DNA from: Armatimonadota bacterium
GTDB taxonomy: Bacteria; Armatimonadota; HRBIN16
Length of the DNA stretch: 64,000 nt
Direction of reading: 5' to 3'
Assembly (NCBI GenBank): GCA_026003195.1
Contig: BPGU01000004.1
Coordinates: forward strand, 382,317-446,316
The translations under genes and the position numbers were made by a program. Positions 60,701 to 64,000 of the stretch are shown in pieces. Below the pieces are notes generated by a model. That model saw only the letters and a program-made list of their open reading frames with translations, ran no database searches and was not told the origin of the DNA. The stretch's first letter is position 1. Each line of letters starts with the position of its first letter.

Positions 60701-61483
60701 GCAGACCGTGTGGTTACCCTCACGGTGAACGATCAGCCGGTAATAGATGCGAACGCCCGCGAGGTCGCAGTGCGCTTGCTGGGTAGCGATAGCAACCTGC
60801 GCTACCGCGCGTGGGTGGAAAGCAAACGAGCCATCGTGGAGCAGAAGACCAACGGACGTGTGGGCTACATCTACGTGCCCAACACCGGAACCGACGGACA
60901 GAACGAGCTGGTTCGGCAGTTCGTCGGGCAAATCGGCAAGGAGGCGCTGATTATCGACGAGCGGTGGAACGGCGGTGGGCAGATACCCACTCGCTTTATC
61001 GAACTGCTGAGCCGTCCGCTCACGAACTACTGGGCGCGACGCGATGGCAACGACTGGCCCTGGCCACCCGATGCGCACTTCGGTCCCAAGTGTATGCTGA
61101 TAAACGGACTGGCAGGTTCTGGCGGCGACGCCTTCCCCTACTACTTCCGCCAGGCGAAGCTGGGCAAGCTCATCGGCACGCGCACATGGGGTGGTCTGGT
61201 AGGCATCTCCGGGAACCCGCGCCTGATGGACGGCGGCTACACCTCCGCCCCCACCTTCGCCTTCTACGAGAAGGACGGCACCTGGGGCATCGAAGGGCAC
61301 GGGGTAGACCCCGATATCGAGGTCATTGACGACCCCGCGCTGATGGTGAACGGTGAAGACCCGCAACTGGACGCGGCAATCCAGCTGATGCTGGACGAAC
61401 TGAAGCGCAACCCGTACGTTCCGCCGAAGCGACCGGCGTACCCGAACCGCAGAGGCATGGGCATTCGCCCGGAGGATAAGTAA
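57788..61483 (+). CDS. Secreted tricorn-like serine protease with inserted beta domain
   Basis: 1231 residues, ATG after AGGAGAGGAG, signal peptide ending 'VAVAQ'. Residues ~35-555 form the two beta-propellers of tricorn ('FPRFSPDGKTVAFVGNYDGN', 'RDPSWSPDGQWIAYFSDATG'). Residues ~556-583 are a Lys/Glu/Pro linker and ~584-690 an extra beta domain ('GEWSGTVSGSMIPGG', 'GTLEGVV'-like strands), then an Ala/Pro linker. The catalytic half has His 888 in 'LNVGHAYYMGG', a PDZ domain near 900-990, and nucleophile Ser 1111 in 'GLAGSGGDAFPYYF' with Glu in 'GIEGHGVDPD'. Tricorn cuts peptides into short oligopeptides; here probably in the periplasm. The extra domain is not part of the standard family. Confidence 0.9.
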   Translation: MKSRLTARLIVVGMWLCLTVSRVAVAQETTLPHPGMLRYPDVSATHIVFVYANDLWLVPKSGGLAVPLANPPGQESFPRFSPDGKTVAFVGNYDGNRDIYTVPVEGGIPYRITHHPSFEWLSEWTPDGNRLIFSASNLSGFGPGMKMYTVSANGGLPEKLPIPYGVNGSLSSDGVWLAYTPHSTDNATWKRYRGGMATDIWLFNLRTKQSKRITDWEGTDTLPMWHGEKVYYLSDAGPEHRLNIWVYDTRTGKREQVTHFQDFDVKWPSIGPGDKGEGEIVFQQGSHLYLLNLATRKAQPVQVKIPGARPTLRPRAVDVSRFIFGWGISPTGKRAVVEARGDIWTLPAKNGSPRNLTRTSGVAERDPSWSPDGQWIAYFSDATGEYELYIMQSDGKGEPKRLTTDGACFRYNPVWSPNSKFIAFSDKTGALYIYGMDSGRVRLVDKDPWAEAPSPSWSSDSQWIAYAKNGDRSRNAAIWLYNVDTEQKVQVTSGMFHDISPVFDRKGDYLYFVSHRNFRPFYEDLGTTWIYTGTQVLLAVPLRADIASPYLPRTDEEKWGEKGKEQPKEGQPEKREEKPAAPTQSTDEVSGEWSGTVSGSMIPGGSLGIRAKLQLQPDRTVTGTVESPMGSAAVNGTYNPATKELMLIITLPDGTTLNLNAKISGNTLEGVVTAPTGEKLQLKAEKVGGAPAAPAQPAKAEGAPTTKPDGKVHIDFAGFEARAIQLPVKPGRFGRLAVNDRGQLIFVRMPVAGSEEPPAIKLFDLNDEKREEKVVASGASALDISADGKKLLVIRGNTASIQDAAPGASGDAVVTSGMTAMIDPRAEWKQIFIDAWRIQRDFFYDPNMHGVDWKAMRDHYMPMLEDCVSREDVSFVIGEMIAELNVGHAYYMGGDTEQAPSVSVGLLGCDFELHRGAYRISKIYRGAPWDSDARGPLSEPGVKVKEGDYLLAVNGVPIDTTKDPWAAFQGMADRVVTLTVNDQPVIDANAREVAVRLLGSDSNLRYRAWVESKRAIVEQKTNGRVGYIYVPNTGTDGQNELVRQFVGQIGKEALIIDERWNGGGQIPTRFIELLSRPLTNYWARRDGNDWPWPPDAHFGPKCMLINGLAGSGGDAFPYYFRQAKLGKLIGTRTWGGLVGISGNPRLMDGGYTSAPTFAFYEKDGTWGIEGHGVDPDIEVIDDPALMVNGEDPQLDAAIQLMLDELKRNPYVPPKRPAYPNRRGMGIRPEDK

Positions 61484-61490
61484 CCACGTC

Positions 61491-61513
61491 GGGGCAACCC
61501 TTGTGGTTGCCCC
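61491..61513. terminator. Bidirectional terminator between protease and VanW genes
   Basis: GGGGCAACC (61491-61499), loop CTTGT, GGTTGCCCC (61505-61513), directly between the convergent stop codons, 7 and 2 bp away. Confidence 0.75.
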
Positions 61514-61515
61514 CC

Positions 61516-62121
61516 CTATTTACCCAGGTAATAGACGTCCTCCGACACCCTCTCGCGCCGGTTGTCCGGGAGGACGCGCCACACCGTTACCTGCAGGGCG
61601 GGCACACCGTCGCGCAGACAGCGACTGGCGTAACGCGAAAGGCGCACCTGGGTGGGCAGCGGTTTTTCACTCCAAATCTCCACCAGCAACCGCCGCTCCT
61701 CCATGCGGGCGCGTATCTGCACCGCGAAAGGGTGAGGGTTCTTTATCCGGAGGTCTAAAGTATTGCTCACTGTCGCATCCAGACCGGGTTCCAGGTAGGG
61801 CACGGGCATAGCGTGCGGGTGTCTCTCTATCACCTGCAGGTCAGTGCGTAACACCGCGGCGTACAGCGTGCTGGACACCTGACAAACCCCTCCTCCTAAA
61901 GCACGCACGCGCCCCTTGTCTGTGAACACGGGAGCCGCTTCAAAACCGGCTTCAGGAGCCTGGCGCGATCCGACTACCTGATTGAACGAAAGGGTACTCC
62001 CTGGCAAGAGCACCTTGCCGTCCAGCCTTTGCGCTGCGAGGCGAATGTTCTGCGTTCGAGCGCGGTCGGCAGGGTCCAAACGGGTGAAGACCCGTACCCA
62101 CAAGTAGCGGAACTCCGGCAT
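61516..62121 (-). CDS. VanW family protein
   Basis: 201 residues from ATG 62121 after GGGAGA. The VanW core is clear: 'KVLLPGSTLSFNQVVGSRQ', 'GGGVCQVSSTLYAAVL', 'ERHPHAMPVPYLEPGLDATV' and 'LRIKNPHPFAVQI'. No signal peptide is visible at this start; the frame offers none upstream. VanW was named from vancomycin-resistance clusters but its function is unknown; the conserved Cys-containing motif suggests a peptidoglycan-related catalytic role. It starts 12 bp after the stop of the histidine kinase gene and is probably on its transcript. Confidence 0.88.
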   Translation of the reverse strand: MPEFRYLWVRVFTRLDPADRARTQNIRLAAQRLDGKVLLPGSTLSFNQVVGSRQAPEAGFEAAPVFTDKGRVRALGGGVCQVSSTLYAAVLRTDLQVIERHPHAMPVPYLEPGLDATVSNTLDLRIKNPHPFAVQIRARMEERRLLVEIWSEKPLPTQVRLSRYASRCLRDGVPALQVTVWRVLPDNRRERVSEDVYYLGK

Positions 62122-62133
62122 GGCGATCTCCCG

Positions 62134-64000
62134 TTACGCAGAATCCAGTACCTCACGCACCCGGTGGGCCAGATCAGCAGGGCGGTATGGCTTGGGCAAA
62201 AAAGCGACGCCTTCCTCCAGCACTCCGTGATGCATAATCACATTCTCGGTGTAGCCGGAAGTGTAGAGCACTTTCACGTAGGGGTACCGCTCCCGTAGCT
62301 GGTGAGCCAGTGCGGCACCGCTCATGCCCGGCATCACCACATCGGTCAGCAGGAGATGCACCGGCTCTTCCATGTCCCTCATCAATTGCAGCGCTTCCTC
62401 GCCGTCCGCCGCCTGCAGCACACGATACCCATGCACCTGCAACGCCGCCACAGCAACCTCCCGCACAGCGTCGTTATCTTCCACCACCAGAACGGTTTCG
62501 TGCCCTCCGACAGCTTTCCTGCGCACAGGACGCTCGGGCAGGTTGTCCGCAGCCTTCTGCGCACGCGGTAGATACACTTTGAAGGTCGTACCCTTGCCCG
62601 GCTCGCTGTACACCCAGATAATGCCCCCAGCTTGCTTCACGATGCCGTAACAGGTGGACAGCCCCAAACCGGTGCCTTTACCCACCTCTTTGGTGGTGAA
62701 AAAAGGCTCAAACACACGGGCGAGAGTGTGCTCATCCATGCCTATACCCGTATCACTGATTGCCAGCAGTACATACTCGCCCGCCTGTGCTTCCGCGTGG
62801 TGGGCAACGTATGCGTCGTCCAGAGTGACGTTCGCCGTCTCGATGGTCAGCGTGCCACCTTCAGGCATGGCATCCCGTGCATTAATGGCCAGATTCAGGA
62901 TAACCTGTTCCACCTGGGTAGGGTCCGCGTAAACGTGCCACAGGTCCGGCTGCAACACCGTCTTCATCTGGATGTTTTCGGGAAGCAGGCGTTGCAGAAA
63001 TGTCTCTGTTTCACGCACCAGGTCGTTCAGAGGGAACACCTGCGGGGAGATAATGCGCCTTCGCGCAAAAGCCAGCATCTGGTTGGTGAGATTGCTTGCC
63101 TGTTCGGAAGCCTTCAGGATTTGCTCTACATGTTGATACGCCGGATGCTCACTGGGCAGAGCAGACTGCACCATTTCGGCGTAGCTCTGGATAACGGTGA
63201 GCAGGTTGTTGAAATCATGCGCGACCCCACCCGCCAACCTGCCCAAGCTTTCCAAGTTGGAGGAGCGTATCAGCTGCTCACTCAACCGCCGTGATTCGGT
63301 GACATCCAAAGCCACGCCCAGCAACTGTCGTGCGCTGCCATCGGGGAACCGGTCAAACACCGTCGCACGCAGTAGCAGCCACCTCCAGTCGCCAGTGCGG
63401 TGTCGTACCCGGCATTCCGCTTCCACCATAAACCCATCCGCCGCCTTTTGCAGTTTCGTCATCTCCTCTCGCACGCCGAACAGGTCATCAGGATGAAGTA
63501 TCTCCTCCAGTGCCACTTCCCCGTCGGTCAATTCGCCCGGCAGGTATCCCGTAATCGCCAGCGACTCGCGGCTGGCATAGCGCAATTGGCCCGCCTCCAG
63601 ATCGTAGATGAACAGCACCGCCGGCAAGGTATCCGAGATATGCTGCAGCAGGCGCTCGTTTCGTCGCAGGGCATCCTCCACGCGCCAGACGTCCGTGACA
63701 TCACGCAGTATCGCCATCACGTAGGTGATTCTGCCTGAAGGATCGCGCAGGGGAGAAAGAGAAGCCTCCATCAGGAACTCCTCACCCCCTTTGCGGTAGT
63801 GAAGAGCACGCCAGGAGGAGATGATTTCTCCCTGTATCGTTGCCTGCAGTTCGTCCTGCAGGGAACGTTGCGTGTTCGCTCCTTCCAGAAGGTGCGGAGT
63901 GCGCCCCAATACCTCCTCTGGAGAGTAGCCGGTCAAACGGGTAAAAGCGGAATTCACATACACGATGGTGGGACCAGGTGGGTTCGGGTCAGCAGTGGCT
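62134..64000 (-). CDS. Hybrid PAS sensor histidine kinase with receiver domain, 5' end outside window
   Basis: At least 621 residues are visible; the frame is open to the window edge. Order: a PAS domain cut at its start ('IVYVNSAFTRLTGYSPEEVLG'), a second PAS with PAC ('LFIYDLEAGQLRYASRES', 'RHRTGDWRWLLLRA'), HisKA with phosphorylated His in 'GGVAHDFNNLLTVIQSYAEM', an ATPase domain with N-box 'NLAINARDAMPEGG', 'ISDTGIGMDEHTL', 'GKGTGLGLSTCYGIVKQ', and a C-terminal receiver with phospho-acceptor Asp in 'LLLTDVVMPGMSG'. Phosphate probably passes His to Asp within the protein; the next partner is not visible. The ligand of the PAS domains is unknown. GTG 63963 is an internal codon, not the start. 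Confidence 0.95.
   Translation of the reverse strand, partial: ATADPNPPGPTIVYVNSAFTRLTGYSPEEVLGRTPHLLEGANTQRSLQDELQATIQGEIISSWRALHYRKGGEEFLMEASLSPLRDPSGRITYVMAILRDVTDVWRVEDALRRNERLLQHISDTLPAVLFIYDLEAGQLRYASRESLAITGYLPGELTDGEVALEEILHPDDLFGVREEMTKLQKAADGFMVEAECRVRHRTGDWRWLLLRATVFDRFPDGSARQLLGVALDVTESRRLSEQLIRSSNLESLGRLAGGVAHDFNNLLTVIQSYAEMVQSALPSEHPAYQHVEQILKASEQASNLTNQMLAFARRRIISPQVFPLNDLVRETETFLQRLLPENIQMKTVLQPDLWHVYADPTQVEQVILNLAINARDAMPEGGTLTIETANVTLDDAYVAHHAEAQAGEYVLLAISDTGIGMDEHTLARVFEPFFTTKEVGKGTGLGLSTCYGIVKQAGGIIWVYSEPGKGTTFKVYLPRAQKAADNLPERPVRRKAVGGHETVLVVEDNDAVREVAVAALQVHGYRVLQAADGEEALQLMRDMEEPVHLLLTDVVMPGMSGAALAHQLRERYPYVKVLYTSGYTENVIMHHGVLEEGVAFLPKPYRPADLAHRVREVLDSA

Noticed and set aside
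59540-61366. 608-codon minus-strand frame opposite the tricorn-like gene
   Set aside because: Antisense to a complete protease with catalytic His and Ser; no independent support.

Overview
The window looks like chromosome from a GC-rich, probably thermophilic bacterium of the Armatimonadota type. This is inference from gene style: a solute-binding protein fused to a MalF-type permease, a MalG permease with a glycosidase-like loop, H-X9-DG pseudopilins (DUF1559 type), secreted beta-helix and WD40 proteins ending in a dockerin-like module, and a wide set of glycoside hydrolases. Most genes have good Shine-Dalgarno sites, and many neighbours overlap by TGATG or ATGA junctions. No rRNA, tRNA, transposase or phage gene was seen.

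Layout. 1-888: end of a MalG-type sugar permease. 963-2754: leader and a 25-repeat CRISPR array with no cas gene in the window; its distal end abuts a broken polysaccharide-export gene (2755-3226). 3355-12153: Tat-exported beta-helix protein, GH99-like protein, PEBP lipoprotein, a barrel-like gene broken by an in-frame stop, the SBP-MalF fusion, and a repeat-rich beta-helix/dockerin protein. 12459-19312 (minus): ALDH, Na/Ca exchanger and a probable zinc uptake operon (permease, ATPase, binding protein, His-rich porin, small His/Cys membrane protein). 19522-26885: lipoprotein, ribulokinase, secreted WD40/dockerin protein, GH106 alpha-L-rhamnosidase. 26908-28541: a coiled-coil protein built from nine near-identical 63-bp repeats, translationally coupled to folB.

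29456-35736 is a tight run: rpiB, glyA, dCMP deaminase, a WecA/TagO-like transferase, UDP-GlcNAc 2-epimerase, an AI-2E-family protein and uppP. These join one-carbon and nucleotide metabolism to undecaprenyl-linked envelope glycan synthesis. 35848-44099: BadF-type kinase, pseudopilin-like protein, an AAA/DUF4143 ATPase with an apparently leaderless promoter, lipoprotein plus outer-membrane protein, two nucleotide-sugar enzymes and an Uma2 nuclease. 44242-46524: LacI regulator with its own promoter/operator and a DUF1559 pseudopilin. 46573-50275 (minus): methylthioadenosine salvage operon mtnP-mtnA-apt plus purine permease. 50572-53170: rpsF-ssb-rpsR and a phosphoglucose/phosphomannose isomerase. 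53171-53691: pile-up of dispersed repeats. 53692-64000: GH38 alpha-mannosidase, tricorn-like protease with an inserted domain, VanW protein and a hybrid histidine kinase cut by the window end.

No single undescribed system is proven here. The best leads are the repeat-expanded coiled-coil/nuclease-like protein coupled to folB, the tethered sugar importer parts, the shared secretion/attachment cassette on unrelated secreted proteins, and the cas-less CRISPR array next to a decayed gene. Predicted promoters repeatedly use a TTGC-type -35 element with 17-18 bp spacing.
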